From Amphritea atlantica (GTDB lineage: Bacteria > Pseudomonadota > Gammaproteobacteria > Pseudomonadales > Balneatricaceae), in assembly GCF_900111095.1 (NCBI RefSeq), contig NZ_FOGB01000007.1, positions 24,413-88,412 of the forward strand: 64,000 bases of DNA. The letters run 5' to 3'. The translations under genes were made by a program, and so were the position numbers. The stretch's first letter is position 1; every line of letters starts with the position of its first letter. Under the pieces are notes generated by a model that saw only the letters and a list, made by a program, of their open reading frames with translations, had not been told where the DNA came from and ran no database searches. Shown here piece after piece: positions 22,278 to 33,184 of this stretch.

Positions 22278-23708
22278 GTGACTGCGAATATCGAAACTGT
22301 AAATACTGAAACATCGTTTTATCAGGATAACCCCCGGGCTCGGTGGTATGTGCTTATCAGTATCTGTATTGCGCTGTTTCTGGTGCCGATGTCACTGTCT
22401 GCCGTGAATATGGCCTTGCCAGCCATGGCTGATGCTTTGCAGGCTGATGCGGTATGGCTGAGCTGGATTCCCACCGCCACGTTGTGGGGAAGTATCGTGT
22501 TGTTACTGCCGGCGGGGAGAGTGGCCGACTCCATTGGCCGAAAGCCGATCTATCTGATCGGTGCGTTGGGTTTTTCACTCGCATCGCTGCTGGTGTTTGC
22601 CGTCTACTCTGTTGAATTTCTACTATTCGTAAGGGTGCTGCAGGGATTGTTCAGCAGTCTGGTATTTGCAACTGCTATGGCGATTATTGCTGCCGTCTTC
22701 AGTGGTTCTAATCGGGGGACCGCACTGGGATTGACGGCCACCTCTGTTTATCTGGGACTGACCTGTGGGCCTCTTTTTGGTGGCTGGCTGACCGATCATC
22801 TCGGCTGGCGAAGTGTCTTCTGGGGGCCGGTTATCCTGGCGATGGTTGCGCTGATACTGGCCGTTATCTATATCAGGAATGACAGTAGTGATGAACAGCA
22901 GTCTAACCCATTGGACTGGGTTGGCTCGCTATTGTTTGCTGCTCTGTCCACACTGTTGTTGTTCGGCTTATCCGGATTGCCAAACCTGTATAACTGGCTG
23001 ATGCTGATTGCAGGGATCGCCCTGGTGTTTGTATTTGTCAGACAGCAGAACCGCTGCGAATTTCCACTGGTGCGTTTTTCGCTGTTAGCTGCTAACAGGG
23101 TGATGAATCGTTCTTTGATGGCCAGCTTTCTGATGTATGCAGCGCACTATCCGGTACTGTTTCTGCTGAGTCTCTATCTGCAATATCTGCAGGGATTGTC
23201 ACCCAGTGAAACAGGGCAGATGATACTGTTACAAGCACTGATTATGGCATGTCTGGCGCCGCTTGCCGGTCGGCTGTCGGATCGTTTTGAGCCTCGTCTG
23301 ATTGCGACGGTAGGATGTTTGTTCTTTAGTGCGGGATTTGCAGTACTGGTATTTCTGCGGGCGGACAGTTCATTAAATCATGTGATCGTGGCGCTGGTAT
23401 TGCTGGGAGTAGGCTTTGGATTATTCTCAACGCCGAACAATAATGCAGCGCTGGGTTCGGTGCCGAAAGAGCGCCTGAGTATCGCTTCGGCGCTGCTGAA
23501 CCTGTCCCGCACCAGTGGGAATATGTTCAGTATGGCGATTATCATGCTGCTGATGAGCGTGTTGCTGGGCAGTGAACAGATCATGCCGGAACGTTATCCG
23601 GATCTGCTGATTGTCGTGAAAGCCGGCTTTGCCAGCGCCTGTGGTTACAGTTTTCTGGCTGCCTGGTTCTCCTATAGCCGGGGAAAGGTTAACCGTGATG
23701 CGGGTTAA
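22278..23708 (+). CDS. MFS transporter, DHA2 (EmrB/QacA-like) family
   Basis: A 476-residue inner-membrane protein with roughly 14 hydrophobic segments, as in the 14-segment DHA2 drug:proton antiporters. The loop motif [13 protein letters not shown] after segment 2 is MFS motif A, and [24 protein letters not shown] resembles motif C regions of DHA2. A GTG start at 22278 follows AAAAGGTGC. The substrate is unknown. Confidence 0.85.
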   Translation: MTANIETVNTETSFYQDNPRARWYVLISICIALFLVPMSLSAVNMALPAMADALQADAVWLSWIPTATLWGSIVLLLPAGRVADSIGRKPIYLIGALGFSLASLLVFAVYSVEFLLFVRVLQGLFSSLVFATAMAIIAAVFSGSNRGTALGLTATSVYLGLTCGPLFGGWLTDHLGWRSVFWGPVILAMVALILAVIYIRNDSSDEQQSNPLDWVGSLLFAALSTLLLFGLSGLPNLYNWLMLIAGIALVFVFVRQQNRCEFPLVRFSLLAANRVMNRSLMASFLMYAAHYPVLFLLSLYLQYLQGLSPSETGQMILLQALIMACLAPLAGRLSDRFEPRLIATVGCLFFSAGFAVLVFLRADSSLNHVIVALVLLGVGFGLFSTPNNNAALGSVPKERLSIASALLNLSRTSGNMFSMAIIMLLMSVLLGSEQIMPERYPDLLIVVKAGFASACGYSFLAAWFSYSRGKVNRDAG

Positions 23709-24523
23709 CCAATCCGTCGCTTAAGGCCCATCTGGGCGATAATACGGGTGGCTATCTCTTCAATTGAAAAGTGAGTGGTATTGATGTGCGCCAGCTTTTG
23801 CTTGCGGAACATCCGTTCGACTATCCGCACCTCATCTTCGCACTGGTCCAGTGACGCGTAACGACTGTTTGGACGGCGTTCATGGCGGATTGACGCCAGC
23901 TGAAACGGATCAATTGTCAGACCGAACAGCTTATTTCTGAAGGGCTCCAGCACTTCAGGCAAGGTTGTCTGTGTGAGGTCGTTGTCGGTCAGGGGGTAGT
24001 TTGCTGCCCGGATGCCAAACTGAAGTGCCATGTAGAGACAGGAGGGGGTTTTCCCACAGCGGGAGACCCCGGTGAGAATGATATCCGCCTTATCATAGTG
24101 CTGAGTGCGGGCGCCATCATCATTATCGATCGCAAAGTTTACCGATTCGATACGGTCCATATATTTGTTTACTTCATTAATCGAATGGGATTTACCGACG
24201 CTGTAGGATGAGTGGCTTCCCAGCTCCAGCTCCAGCGGTTTCAGAAACGCTGAAAACACATCGATCTTATACGCGGTGCTGGTGGAGATGATTTCACGGG
24301 TGGCTTCATCCACTACCGTATCGAACACTATCGGTCGCTGTCCGTCGGTTTTACCCGCCTGGTCGATAATGTCGACCGCTTCAACCGCTTTTTCAATGGT
24401 ATCGATATAGGGCAGCGTCACTTTATTAAACTGAATTGAACCAAACTGCGCGAGCAAACTATTGCCCAGTGCTTCCGCTGTGATACCTGTACCATCAGAT
24501 ATAAAAAAAGCTGTTCTTTTCAT
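23705..24523 (-). CDS. ppsR: PpsR, PEP synthase regulatory protein (kinase-pyrophosphorylase)
   Basis: DUF299 enzyme that inactivates PEP synthase by ADP-dependent phosphorylation and reactivates it by phosphate-dependent removal. The 272-residue protein begins [19 protein letters not shown], and carries the P-loop GVSRCGKT at residues 152-159, then the NYPLTDNDL and LFGLTIDP blocks. It is divergent from ppsA, its target, with 177 bp between the start codons, the usual arrangement. Its 3' end overlaps the transporter gene by 4 bases. Confidence 0.95.
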   Translation of the reverse strand: MKRTAFFISDGTGITAEALGNSLLAQFGSIQFNKVTLPYIDTIEKAVEAVDIIDQAGKTDGQRPIVFDTVVDEATREIISTSTAYKIDVFSAFLKPLELELGSHSSYSVGKSHSINEVNKYMDRIESVNFAIDNDDGARTQHYDKADIILTGVSRCGKTPSCLYMALQFGIRAANYPLTDNDLTQTTLPEVLEPFRNKLFGLTIDPFQLASIRHERRPNSRYASLDQCEDEVRIVERMFRKQKLAHINTTHFSIEEIATRIIAQMGLKRRIG

Positions 24524-24700
24524 AAGGTTAAGCTGTCTCGCGTCACAAAAATGTATTTATCCGGGGGTATTATTACGGCATCTGTGCGTGCTGTATAGCG
24601 TAGCGATGAATCAATCAGGATCTTCGTCAACACACTGACCTCAGCGAAGAATTACAGTATGATGCGCCTTAATCACTAAAATTTGAAGGAGTGCGGAGCT

Positions 24701-27076
24701 TTGCAGGATTATATCGTTCGTCTGGATCAGGTGGGTATGGATGATATTGAGCAGGTAGGTGGAAAAAACGCCTCACTTGGCGAGATGATCTCAGAACTGT
24801 CTGGTGCAGGCGTTAAGGTTCCCGGTGGGTTTGCGACCACAGCGTCCGCATTCCGTGACTTTCTGAAACACAATAATCTGGACCAGAAGATCAGCGATAA
24901 ACTCGCTCAGCTTGATCCTGAAGATGTTAATGCGCTCGCAGCGACCGGTAACCAGGTGCGTCAGTGGATCCTGGAAACCCCATTTCCTGAAACCCTCGAC
25001 CAGGCTATTGAACAGGCCTATGAAGAGATGGGCGGTCACGACGATCTGGCGGTTGCGATCCGCTCATCGGCAACCGCCGAAGATCTGCCCGATGCCTCTT
25101 TTGCCGGTCAGCAGGAGACCTTCCTGAATATCCGTGGTCTGGCAAATATTAAAGCGGCCATCCATGAGGTCTTTGCCTCGCTCTACAATGACCGGGCAAT
25201 CTCCTATCGGGTTCACCATGGTTTTGAACATCACGACGTCGCCCTGTCGGCCGGGGTTCAGCGTATGGTTCGCAGTGAAACCGGTGCCAGCGGCGTCATG
25301 TTTACACTGGATACGGAATCGGGCTTTCAGCACGTTGTGTTTATCACGTCAGCTTATGGCCTTGGGGAAACAGTTGTCCAGGGGGCTGTTAACCCGGATG
25401 AGTTCTACGTTTACAAACCGACTCTCAGACAGGGTGCTCCGGCCATATTGCGCCGCAGTATGGGCAGTAAAGCGATCAAAATGATATACGGTGCTGAAGG
25501 TACCACCGCCAGTGCCGTTCAAACTGTCAGTGTGGCACCTGAAGAGCGAATGAAGTTTTCCATCAATGATGATGACGTGCAGCAACTGGCAAAAATTGCG
25601 ATGACCATCGAGCAGCATTACGGTCGTCCGATGGATATCGAGTGGGCTAAAGATGGTGATGATGGTGAGCTGTATATTGTTCAGGCACGACCTGAAACCG
25701 TTAAGAGCCGGGATAAAAACGCGGTTATCGAGCGTTATCTGCTCACCGAAACCGGTAATGTTTTATTGGAAGGCCGCTCTATAGGACATCGTATCGGCAG
25801 TGGACCGGTGCGCATTGTCGAAAGTCTCAGTGATATGGATAAGATTCAGCCCGGTGATGTGCTGGTCACCGATATGACCGACCCGGACTGGGAACCTGTA
25901 ATGAAGCGTTCTTCTGCGATTATAACCAATCGGGGTGGACGTACCTGTCATGCAGCGATTATTGCCCGTGAACTGGGTATTCCGGCGATTGTCGGTTGCG
26001 GTGATGCCACCGAACGACTGACGGAAGGTCAGGAGGTGACCGTCTCCTGTGCCGAAGGTGATACGGGACGAGCCTATGAAGGTTGCCTGGATTTCGAGCA
26101 TCAGACTAACAAAATCGATTCTATGCCGCCTCTGCCGTTCGACATCATGATGAACGTTGGCAACCCTGACCGCGCATTTGATTTTCAGTCGTTGCCCAAT
26201 GCCGGTGTTGGTCTTGCGCGTCTGGAGTTTATTATCAACCGTATGATCGGCATCCATCCGAAAGCGCTGATTGAGTTTGATCAGCAGGACGCTGGGCTGC
26301 AGCGCACCATAGAGCGCCGCATTGCGGGCTATGAAAGCCCGATAGAGTTTTACGTTGCCAAGCTGGTGGAGGGCATATCTACACTGGCCGCTGCTTTCTA
26401 TCCCAAGAAAGTGATTGTGCGGATGTCGGATTTCAAATCCAACGAGTATGGGCATCTTATCGGTGGTGAAGCCTATGAGGCCCACGAAGAGAATCCAATG
26501 CTGGGCTTCCGTGGAGCCAGTCGCTATATTGCTGAATCGTTCCGGCAGTGTTTTGAGCTTGAGTGCCGGGCGCTGAAGCAGGTACGCGATGTGATGAAGC
26601 TGACCAATGTCGAAGTGATGATTCCTTTTGTACGCACGGTGGGTGAAGCGAAACAGGTGGTAGACCTGCTGGCAGAAAACGGCCTGAACCGGGGTGAAAA
26701 CGGTTTGCGGGTGATTATGATGTGTGAAATACCCTCAAATGCGCTATTGGCTGATGAATTTCTTGAATATTTCGATGGTTTTTCCATCGGCTCGAATGAC
26801 CTGACTCAGCTGACTCTTGGACTGGATCGGGACTCTGGCGTGATTGCTCACCTCTTCGATGAACGTAACGATGCGGTACGCAAACTGTTGGCCATGGCTA
26901 TCCAGGCATGCAAGGCGCAAGGGAAATATATCGGAATCTGTGGTCAGGGCCCCTCTGACCATCCAGATCTGGCAAGATGGCTGATGGAGCAGGGGATCAG
27001 TTCGGTTTCTCTGAATCCTGATTCGGTGTTGGAAACCTGGTTCTTCCTGGCGAATGAAGAAAGTACTGCGTCCTAG
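24701..27076 (+). CDS. ppsA: PpsA, phosphoenolpyruvate synthase
   Basis: Converts pyruvate, ATP and water to PEP, AMP and phosphate for gluconeogenesis. The TTG at 24701 is chosen as start because AAGGAG ends 9 bases upstream and the resulting 791-residue protein matches pseudomonad PpsA length and N-terminus ([14 protein letters not shown]). The ATP-grasp domain ([11 protein letters not shown] at the start), the swivelling domain with phosphorylated His417 in GGRTCHAAI, and the C-terminal PEP-utilising barrel are all intact. Regulated by the neighbouring PpsR. Confidence 0.96.
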   Translation: MQDYIVRLDQVGMDDIEQVGGKNASLGEMISELSGAGVKVPGGFATTASAFRDFLKHNNLDQKISDKLAQLDPEDVNALAATGNQVRQWILETPFPETLDQAIEQAYEEMGGHDDLAVAIRSSATAEDLPDASFAGQQETFLNIRGLANIKAAIHEVFASLYNDRAISYRVHHGFEHHDVALSAGVQRMVRSETGASGVMFTLDTESGFQHVVFITSAYGLGETVVQGAVNPDEFYVYKPTLRQGAPAILRRSMGSKAIKMIYGAEGTTASAVQTVSVAPEERMKFSINDDDVQQLAKIAMTIEQHYGRPMDIEWAKDGDDGELYIVQARPETVKSRDKNAVIERYLLTETGNVLLEGRSIGHRIGSGPVRIVESLSDMDKIQPGDVLVTDMTDPDWEPVMKRSSAIITNRGGRTCHAAIIARELGIPAIVGCGDATERLTEGQEVTVSCAEGDTGRAYEGCLDFEHQTNKIDSMPPLPFDIMMNVGNPDRAFDFQSLPNAGVGLARLEFIINRMIGIHPKALIEFDQQDAGLQRTIERRIAGYESPIEFYVAKLVEGISTLAAAFYPKKVIVRMSDFKSNEYGHLIGGEAYEAHEENPMLGFRGASRYIAESFRQCFELECRALKQVRDVMKLTNVEVMIPFVRTVGEAKQVVDLLAENGLNRGENGLRVIMMCEIPSNALLADEFLEYFDGFSIGSNDLTQLTLGLDRDSGVIAHLFDERNDAVRKLLAMAIQACKAQGKYIGICGQGPSDHPDLARWLMEQGISSVSLNPDSVLETWFFLANEESTAS

Positions 27077-27118
27077 ATTTATACCGTTATCTTTCAGTCA
27101 TTTTCCTGAGTAGCGCCG

Positions 27119-27808
27119 ATGCAGCTCTCCAGGTTTTTACAGCTCAAAACGCCTTATAGCCGGCAGCGGGTTAGAGTGCTGCTGGCTCAGGGCAGGGTCC
27201 GGGTCGGTGGTGAGATTATCACCGATGCGCATCGGGAGATTGATCGGTTCATCCGGGTTGAGCTGGACAATAAGCTGCTTCAGGAGGCTCAGAGCCGTTA
27301 TCTGATGCTGCATAAACCCGCTGGTATCGTCAGTGCGACAGTACATTCTGAACACAAAACCGTCATAGAGCTGTTACCTCAGTCGTTGCGCCAGGGCCTG
27401 CATCTGGCGGGAAGGCTGGATCTGAAAACCAGCGGCCTGATGTTGTTGACCAATGATGGCAACTGGTCCCGCAGAGTCACCCAACCCGAATCAAAAGTTG
27501 CCAAGGTCTACCGCGTGACGACAAGAGATCCTGTGTCTGACGAAGCACAAGGGGTGTTTCAGAAGGGGATCTATTTCCGTTATGAAAATATCACCACCCG
27601 ACCCGCGCAACTGGAACGAATTGACGACTATAACTCCCGTCTGGCAATTCATGAGGGGCGTTATCATCAGGTGAAGCGGATGTTTGGTTATTTTGATAAC
27701 GAGGTAACGGCGTTACACCGGGAAAGTATCGGCGCCTTAACACTGGATCCGGATCTCAGGCCGGGTGAGTTCCGCTTTTTAACGGCGGCGGAGATAGCGC
27801 TGTTTTAA
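27119..27808 (+). CDS. rsuA: RsuA-family pseudouridine synthase
   Basis: A 229-residue pseudouridine synthase with an N-terminal S4-like RNA-binding part and the catalytic GRLDLKTSGLMLL block (Asp101). Length and the LMLHKPAGIVSA motif fit the RsuA branch, which modifies U516 of 16S rRNA. RsuA is favoured over RluE/RluF, but the exact target is inferred. Its last 30 bases overlap the convergent rhombosortase gene. Confidence 0.85.
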   Translation: MQLSRFLQLKTPYSRQRVRVLLAQGRVRVGGEIITDAHREIDRFIRVELDNKLLQEAQSRYLMLHKPAGIVSATVHSEHKTVIELLPQSLRQGLHLAGRLDLKTSGLMLLTNDGNWSRRVTQPESKVAKVYRVTTRDPVSDEAQGVFQKGIYFRYENITTRPAQLERIDDYNSRLAIHEGRYHQVKRMFGYFDNEVTALHRESIGALTLDPDLRPGEFRFLTAAEIALF

Positions 27809-28423
27809 TGCTGCTGTGCCCGTCGATGCTAGCAGCACGAACAACCCTGCCAACGCACCCGCCAGGTGCGCCGCTGGATACGGTGGCCAGGGGCTCTGGC
27901 TTAACAGCGCCTGTTGACTGAACTGCTCCCATATCAGCTTTGCCAGACAGATCAGCATGGGTAACCAGCCATTTAACGCTTGCTGCTTCCGGGCAAAGAT
28001 AAACAAACTGAGAACCAACGGCGCGAATAGTAGCCCGGATAACCCTGCATAGCTGCTCACTCCTGACCAGGGGGAGAGAAGCAGGGCATCGACGCTGACA
28101 ACTCCCACGCACAGTGATGCCAGTAATGCGCTGCGTGAATTCAGTTCCAGGTAGCCCGCAGCAAGCGTAAATGCCAGCAGATCCCAGCTCAGGTGGCTGA
28201 GCGATGTATGGCAAAGATGCCCTGTTATTAAGCGCCATAGCTGACCCTCCAGTATCAGGGAACGGTCAGCATAGCCCAGTTGAAACAGTTCTGCTGACAG
28301 GCTCAGCGGCAGGCACAACAGTAACAGAACCAGGGTTATCCAGGGAAACTGGAAGATACCCCCCGCTTGCGCGGGAGGCTTTGGGTTGGCGAACGGTTTG
28401 ATTGATATAGTGTTCATTAGCAT
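27779..28423 (-). CDS. rrtA: Rhombosortase (rhomboid-family intramembrane serine protease)
   Basis: Rhombosortases cleave GlyGly-CTERM tails from secreted proteins. This 214-residue protein has about six membrane segments, the GHLCHTSLSHLSWDLLAF block (residues 68-85) that replaces the classical rhomboid HxxxxHxxxN, the catalytic Ser129 in YAGLSGLL and His186 in AAHLAGAL. The gene starts one base after the stop of the VIT/VWA gene upstream, whose product ends in a GlyGly-CTERM tail, so the two are almost certainly co-transcribed protease and substrate. An alternative start lies two codons downstream. Confidence 0.88.
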   Translation of the reverse strand: MLMNTISIKPFANPKPPAQAGGIFQFPWITLVLLLLCLPLSLSAELFQLGYADRSLILEGQLWRLITGHLCHTSLSHLSWDLLAFTLAAGYLELNSRSALLASLCVGVVSVDALLLSPWSGVSSYAGLSGLLFAPLVLSLFIFARKQQALNGWLPMLICLAKLIWEQFSQQALLSQSPWPPYPAAHLAGALAGLFVLLASTGTAALKQRYLRRR

Positions 28424-28424
28424 C

Positions 28425-30554
28425 TCACGGTGCCCGACGACGGTTGCGGTATTGAATCAACAGCGATGCGCCGATTAACAGCAGAATCCAGTGGCCAATC
28501 GCACCTGAGCCGCCGCCACCCAGTGATGCCCGGTGATGAGATTGATTGAACATCGGTTTCTTGCTGTCAGCCCGCTGACTCGTGACCGGTTGTTGCAGCC
28601 GCTGTTGCCGGGCGTTGTTCTCATTCGCAACCCGTTGCTGGTTATTACGCTCAATATTCAGCTGTTTAAACACCTCGTCCCTGACGATCAGCATTGAGGT
28701 GTAGTCGGTTACCAGATCATATTGAACGGCCAGGTCAGTCATCGCTTGTTTAGTATCTTCATTGCTGCTGTCACCCTCTTCAAGGTAATCCATTTTAGCC
28801 TGCATATTTTCGAGAGTGGCAAAGGCCCAGATACGTTCCAGTTCGGGGTGCAGTAAACTTTCCCCGGGAAGGGTTATCTCTGTTGTGTAGTGGCGCTGCT
28901 GACCGCCAACCTTGCCTGTCAGTGAGATCTGCACCGGTCCTGGTTGTCGGTAATGGCCGAGGACTGTCAGTTGCTCACCCCGATAAAGTGAGTTGATCTG
29001 TTCAGGGGTCAGGTCGGTGACCCGGCCGCCATCAATTTTCAACTCAACATCTCTCATTGCCTGGTGGGTCATCTTGCTGGTTGCCAGCATCAGTTGGCCG
29101 ACAATATCATCAGCATTAGAGACACTGATGGCAAAACCATTGGATACCTCCGTCATACGGTTCAGCAGGGGACGGTTTGCACTGTTGCCCATGACAAAGG
29201 TGAATAGTCGGACATCTGCTTTTTCCAGCAGATCAAGAAAGCGTTTTTTTTCAGTGACACCTAAGTTGGCAACGCCATCGGTGACCAGAATCATGGCGGT
29301 GCTGCGGTCAGTATCTAATCCTTTTAAGCCCTGCGCGAGACCTGAATAGAGATCAGTGCCACTGCCAGGCTGATACTGTTCAAGCTTATTCAGCAGGGGG
29401 GTAATCACTTCTGCTGTTGCGGGCTTAAATCCACCGGAGAAATCGGTGGCTGCGTTGTTAAATAAAACCACTTTAAAACGGTCATTGGGTTGGAGTTTGG
29501 CCAATCCCTGGCGAACACCCTCAACCAGTGTCGTGTATTTGCCCTGCATCGATCCGGACACATCCAGAACAAATACCCAGTCACGGCCTCCCTGCAACAC
29601 GCCGAGATCATCCCCCGGGGTTAGGGTCATCATAAAGGTGCCGGGTGTGGTGCCTGACTTTTTATAGCTGATCAGGTCCAGTGTACCGGGCAGGTTCTGG
29701 CTGTGGCGCCAGTAAACGACAATATCCTGGTTCAGACTTGCTGCAGGGACAATGCCTGCAGCACTGATCTGTTCAGCGGATAGTGGCTGGGATGCTTCCG
29801 GGATCTGATCAGCAGATGGGTCAGAGGACGGATCAGTTTTTGGCAATGCTCCGCCCTGACTGGCCATCGAGACCTGCCACTGGTTGGGGGTGATCTGTTG
29901 AATTGCAGCCTCAGCGTGCTGGGGCAGGCGGATAGAGTCGATTGGGTAACCTGAGGCAAGGCGCATATTGAAGCTGAATTTTTCATCGACCACTTCATTG
30001 CGGCTCCAGAAAGCATTCTTCTGAGTATCGACACCGCCATCCTCAAGCGGATATACATAGCGGCCGACACCTGAATCCAGATGGGCTGGCTGAATATAAA
30101 CAAGCTTTATGCGAACATCGCTGTTGGCCTGCACCGGTGTGACACTGATATCGAAGGTTTTATAACTGTCTTGCTCTACCAGGGCGGCCTCATGCCCCGC
30201 TTGTTTCTCCTGTTCGTAAATGGTTCTGGCCTGCTGTTTTTTTACCACTTCGCCGGTGACCGGCTGACCGTCAATCCAGTAGGTGAACTCACCCACGGCG
30301 GCATGGTCCGGCACCGGAAAACTGTAAATCGCTTCTAACGCCTGGGCAGATGGATTATGAAAAATCTGTTCTACAGTGGTCACGGCATAACTGTGTTCAA
30401 GCACGACATTGACATGGTGTTCACGGATGCTGAGTTCAGGTAGAGATGAATTAACCGGCTTTAGCAGCCCGGCAGCATCTGCCGGTGCCGCCACTGTTGT
30501 CAGTGTCAGTATGGCGCTGAGGGCTGCGGTGCCCAGGAATGTTCTGATGTTCAT
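28425..30554 (-). CDS. VIT and VWA domain protein with GlyGly-CTERM tail
   Basis: A 709-residue exported protein. N-terminal signal peptide (about residues 1-27), a VIT domain (~35-165; ITVTPVQANSDVRIKLVY region), a von Willebrand A domain with MIDAS DVSGS around residue 328, a further C-terminal region, a Gln/Arg-rich linker, then GGGGSGAIGHW, a hydrophobic stretch and RNRRRAP: a full GlyGly-CTERM sorting signal. The overall plan is that of the marine proteobacterial sortase-target family, but with the rhombosortase signal in place of LPXTG. The rhombosortase gene follows directly. The tail is expected to be cut and replaced during surface display or release. Confidence 0.9.
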   Translation of the reverse strand: MNIRTFLGTAALSAILTLTTVAAPADAAGLLKPVNSSLPELSIREHHVNVVLEHSYAVTTVEQIFHNPSAQALEAIYSFPVPDHAAVGEFTYWIDGQPVTGEVVKKQQARTIYEQEKQAGHEAALVEQDSYKTFDISVTPVQANSDVRIKLVYIQPAHLDSGVGRYVYPLEDGGVDTQKNAFWSRNEVVDEKFSFNMRLASGYPIDSIRLPQHAEAAIQQITPNQWQVSMASQGGALPKTDPSSDPSADQIPEASQPLSAEQISAAGIVPAASLNQDIVVYWRHSQNLPGTLDLISYKKSGTTPGTFMMTLTPGDDLGVLQGGRDWVFVLDVSGSMQGKYTTLVEGVRQGLAKLQPNDRFKVVLFNNAATDFSGGFKPATAEVITPLLNKLEQYQPGSGTDLYSGLAQGLKGLDTDRSTAMILVTDGVANLGVTEKKRFLDLLEKADVRLFTFVMGNSANRPLLNRMTEVSNGFAISVSNADDIVGQLMLATSKMTHQAMRDVELKIDGGRVTDLTPEQINSLYRGEQLTVLGHYRQPGPVQISLTGKVGGQQRHYTTEITLPGESLLHPELERIWAFATLENMQAKMDYLEEGDSSNEDTKQAMTDLAVQYDLVTDYTSMLIVRDEVFKQLNIERNNQQRVANENNARQQRLQQPVTSQRADSKKPMFNQSHHRASLGGGGSGAIGHWILLLIGASLLIQYRNRRRAP

Positions 30555-30689
30555 ATCGGTCCTCTGAAGTTCCTTTGTTGGAAGTCAGAGGGGATAATGG
30601 CGGCAGTGCGCCAGCAGAAGTAGTTAAACCGTTGAAGTATCAGATAATGATACGGGTGGTTGAATTAGCGCGTCTGAAAAAAGTATGGA

Positions 30690-31424
30690 CTAGCTCTTGC
30701 GATAGTTTTTGAACAGGCTGTATTGCCACTGCCGGATCGCGAGAACCATGGTGTTACCATGTTTCTGATCGATTGGCAGGGGAGAGTCATCACGCAGCAG
30801 GCTGTTAAACTCTTCCGCAACACGCTCCATTTTTTTCTGCATCGCCAGGTTGGCTTCCGGTGTCAGTACCCCATTGAGTACGATCAGTTTTTCATGCTTT
30901 TTATCAAACCGGGACTGGAAGAAATCCTGTTCTACTTTTTGTTGGAAAAACTGCTGAATTGGACCATTGGCAAGCCAGGTAAAGTTTGGATCGATCAGTA
31001 GCTTTATTCGGTTGCTTGGCAGAAGCTCGATAATCCGTAGCCGGTCCAGCTTAGCCAGTTTCTGGATGCATTCGTGTTCGGTGATATCGTAGTGAGAGAT
31101 GATATCGCAGAAGGAAAAGCCATTGATAACACTGACAGTGACGAGCAGCAATTCGAGATCGGAGGCGATCTCCTGTTCCTGTTCGCGGGTTAGTTGAGTC
31201 AGCCGCTGCTGCTCCTGCGCCATCAGCCGGAACAGCCCGGTTAACTCCAGCCCAGCCAGCTCAGCGATCATCTCAAGCCGCTGTAGGGTAAAGTTGTGTT
31301 CAGAGAACAGGCGTTTAACCGAGGCTTCACTCAGATCCAGAGCCTGGGCTACATCAAGATAGGTTTTGCCCTGAGCCTTTAACTGTTTTTTCAGGGTTTG
31401 TACCAGTGCTGCTGTCTGAGCCAT
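30690..31424 (-). CDS. XRE-family transcriptional regulator
   Basis: A 244-residue DNA-binding protein with an N-terminal helix-turn-helix of the Cro/C1 type (YLDVAQALDLSEASVKRLFS, about residues 22-41) followed by a ~180-residue helical domain of unknown ligand. No operator was identified. It lies downstream of nothing obvious and upstream of the VIT/VWA gene with a 135-bp gap. Confidence 0.85.
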   Translation of the reverse strand: MAQTAALVQTLKKQLKAQGKTYLDVAQALDLSEASVKRLFSEHNFTLQRLEMIAELAGLELTGLFRLMAQEQQRLTQLTREQEQEIASDLELLLVTVSVINGFSFCDIISHYDITEHECIQKLAKLDRLRIIELLPSNRIKLLIDPNFTWLANGPIQQFFQQKVEQDFFQSRFDKKHEKLIVLNGVLTPEANLAMQKKMERVAEEFNSLLRDDSPLPIDQKHGNTMVLAIRQWQYSLFKNYRKS

Positions 31425-31633
31425 AACGCGATCTCTAGTCCTTTAAAGTTGTTTTTTATCATATAACTGCTGCAAAATCTGTGTTGTATTGCAGAGACGC
31501 TGCAGATACTGATAATTATACCGTTATCTAAAGCGTGAAGTTTAAAATTAAGCTCGTGCCGGATTTGGCTCTTTAGTAGAGTAGGGAGCAAACAGCATCG
31601 TCAGACATATTACCTCTGTGGTAAGGAGTAAGA

Positions 31634-32206
31634 GTGAATTATAGTATTCCTGAATCGATCAACACCGCCCGTTTGAGTCTGGAAAAGGTCACCATTGAAG
31701 ACTGGCCTTCACTGCACAATTTTTATAAAGATGTTGAAGCCACCCGCTATACCACCGGACATCCTCTCAGTGAAGGGGAGAGTTGGCGGATTGTTGCTGC
31801 GCTGATTGGTCATTGGGAGATTCACGGTTATGGCCCCTATACCCTAAAACTGAAAGACAATGGTGCTGTGGTGGGAGTTGTTGGCCTGTGGTATCCGGGA
31901 GACTGGCCCGAGCCAGAGATTATGTGGTCGCTGGTGCCGGGGTATTCAGGTAAAGGGTATGCCCGCGAAGCGGCATTTGCGGTCAGACAGATGGCCGCTG
32001 AATGCCTTCCGCAGCTGCACCTGATCAGTCTGATCTTTGAGCAAAATTTGCCTTCGAGAAAACTGGCGGAGTCACTGGGGGCAACCCTTGAGCAGCGGTT
32101 TTTATTTCGTGATAAAGAGGCATTAATCTATCGTCATCTGTCACCGGCTCACCCGGGTCAGCCCGATTCCTGTGAGAATGCCGATCAATGCGATCAGGCT
32201 GTTTGA
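31634..32206 (+). CDS. GNAT-family N-acetyltransferase (RimJ/RimL-like)
   Basis: A 190-residue acetyltransferase of the Acetyltransf_3 type: TARLSLEKVTIEDW at the start, the IMWSLVPGYSGKGYAREA acetyl-CoA binding loop (motif A, about residues 96-113) and NLPSRKLAESLGA. It starts at GTG 31634 after AAGGAG. Substrate unknown. Its 3' end overlaps the convergent EamA gene by 66 bases, so the last ~20 residues (hydrophilic) lie over that gene's end. Confidence 0.85.
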   Translation: MNYSIPESINTARLSLEKVTIEDWPSLHNFYKDVEATRYTTGHPLSEGESWRIVAALIGHWEIHGYGPYTLKLKDNGAVVGVVGLWYPGDWPEPEIMWSLVPGYSGKGYAREAAFAVRQMAAECLPQLHLISLIFEQNLPSRKLAESLGATLEQRFLFRDKEALIYRHLSPAHPGQPDSCENADQCDQAV

Positions 32207-33025
32207 GGAAACCGCTTCTCCCAGAATAAGGGTGCCTGCAAAATATGCCACCACCGGTATCAGGAAATTGCAGTTAGAGAGGAAGCTGGGGCCTGCCCGG
32301 TTAACGACAATAAAGTAGACAATTGAGGCGACACCCGCGGGCATACAGCCCAGCCAGATAACGGCCATTAAAGCGTCTGGCCCAGCGACATAACGCAGCT
32401 CGTCAATGATAGTCTGTGCATCTGATAATATAAAAGGAAGTATCAGCAGCAGGCCGCACAGCAGCATACCTGAACCGGCAATCAGCGGGTTGAATTTAGG
32501 GAGTAAGCGGATCAGCACCGTATTCAGTGCATAGCTGCTGGCGGCGGTGAGAATCGCCAGCGCCCCCAAAAGGTCCACGCTCCCGGCGGCAAAGGGGTTG
32601 AGTATAAAGGTTACCCCGGAGAAGGCGAGAATCAGCCCCATCATCTTATAACGGTTGAAGCGCTCACCCTCAACAAAATAGTGGGCAATCAGCATCGTGA
32701 CAAATGGCATTACCGCCATCAGTACACCGGTTGTCGCCGATGGCACTGTTTGCTGCCCCCAGGAGATCAGCAGAAATGGCAGGGCGCTGCCAAACAACCC
32801 CAGAATCATAAAACTTCCCCAGCTTTTGGCGCTGAAAGGGAGGCGTAAACCTCTGGAGTAGGCAAACAGCGTAATCACCCCTGCACCCAGCGCGATCCTG
32901 AGCAGAGTGATCGTCAGCGGTGACAATCCGCCCGCAATGGCGATGGAGGTCACCATAAATGAGGTGCCCCAGGTGATAACCAGAAAGCTGAGAAGCAGCC
33001 AGTTGATGAGTTGAGGGCTGAGCAC
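32141..33025 (-). CDS. EamA/DMT-superfamily transporter
   Basis: A 294-residue inner-membrane protein with about ten hydrophobic segments in two EamA halves (LVITWGTSFMVTSIAI near the N-terminus, and a second repeat after ~155). These transport metabolites or drugs; the substrate is unknown. Convergent with the acetyltransferase gene. Confidence 0.88.
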   Translation of the reverse strand: MLSPQLINWLLLSFLVITWGTSFMVTSIAIAGGLSPLTITLLRIALGAGVITLFAYSRGLRLPFSAKSWGSFMILGLFGSALPFLLISWGQQTVPSATTGVLMAVMPFVTMLIAHYFVEGERFNRYKMMGLILAFSGVTFILNPFAAGSVDLLGALAILTAASSYALNTVLIRLLPKFNPLIAGSGMLLCGLLLILPFILSDAQTIIDELRYVAGPDALMAVIWLGCMPAGVASIVYFIVVNRAGPSFLSNCNFLIPVVAYFAGTLILGEAVSSNSLIALIGILTGIGLTRVSR

Positions 33026-33184
33026 TGTGGAATGACTCGTTTAGTGTTGAGAAAGCAGGCTAGTTTATACTACTCTGGTCTCTATTACGCTATGTGGTTT
33101 TCAGGGCTGTATAACAACACTCTACGGCTTCTGTCTTGTCTGACCCATACCTTGACACTTAAACCAGAATCGATCAGGAATATC

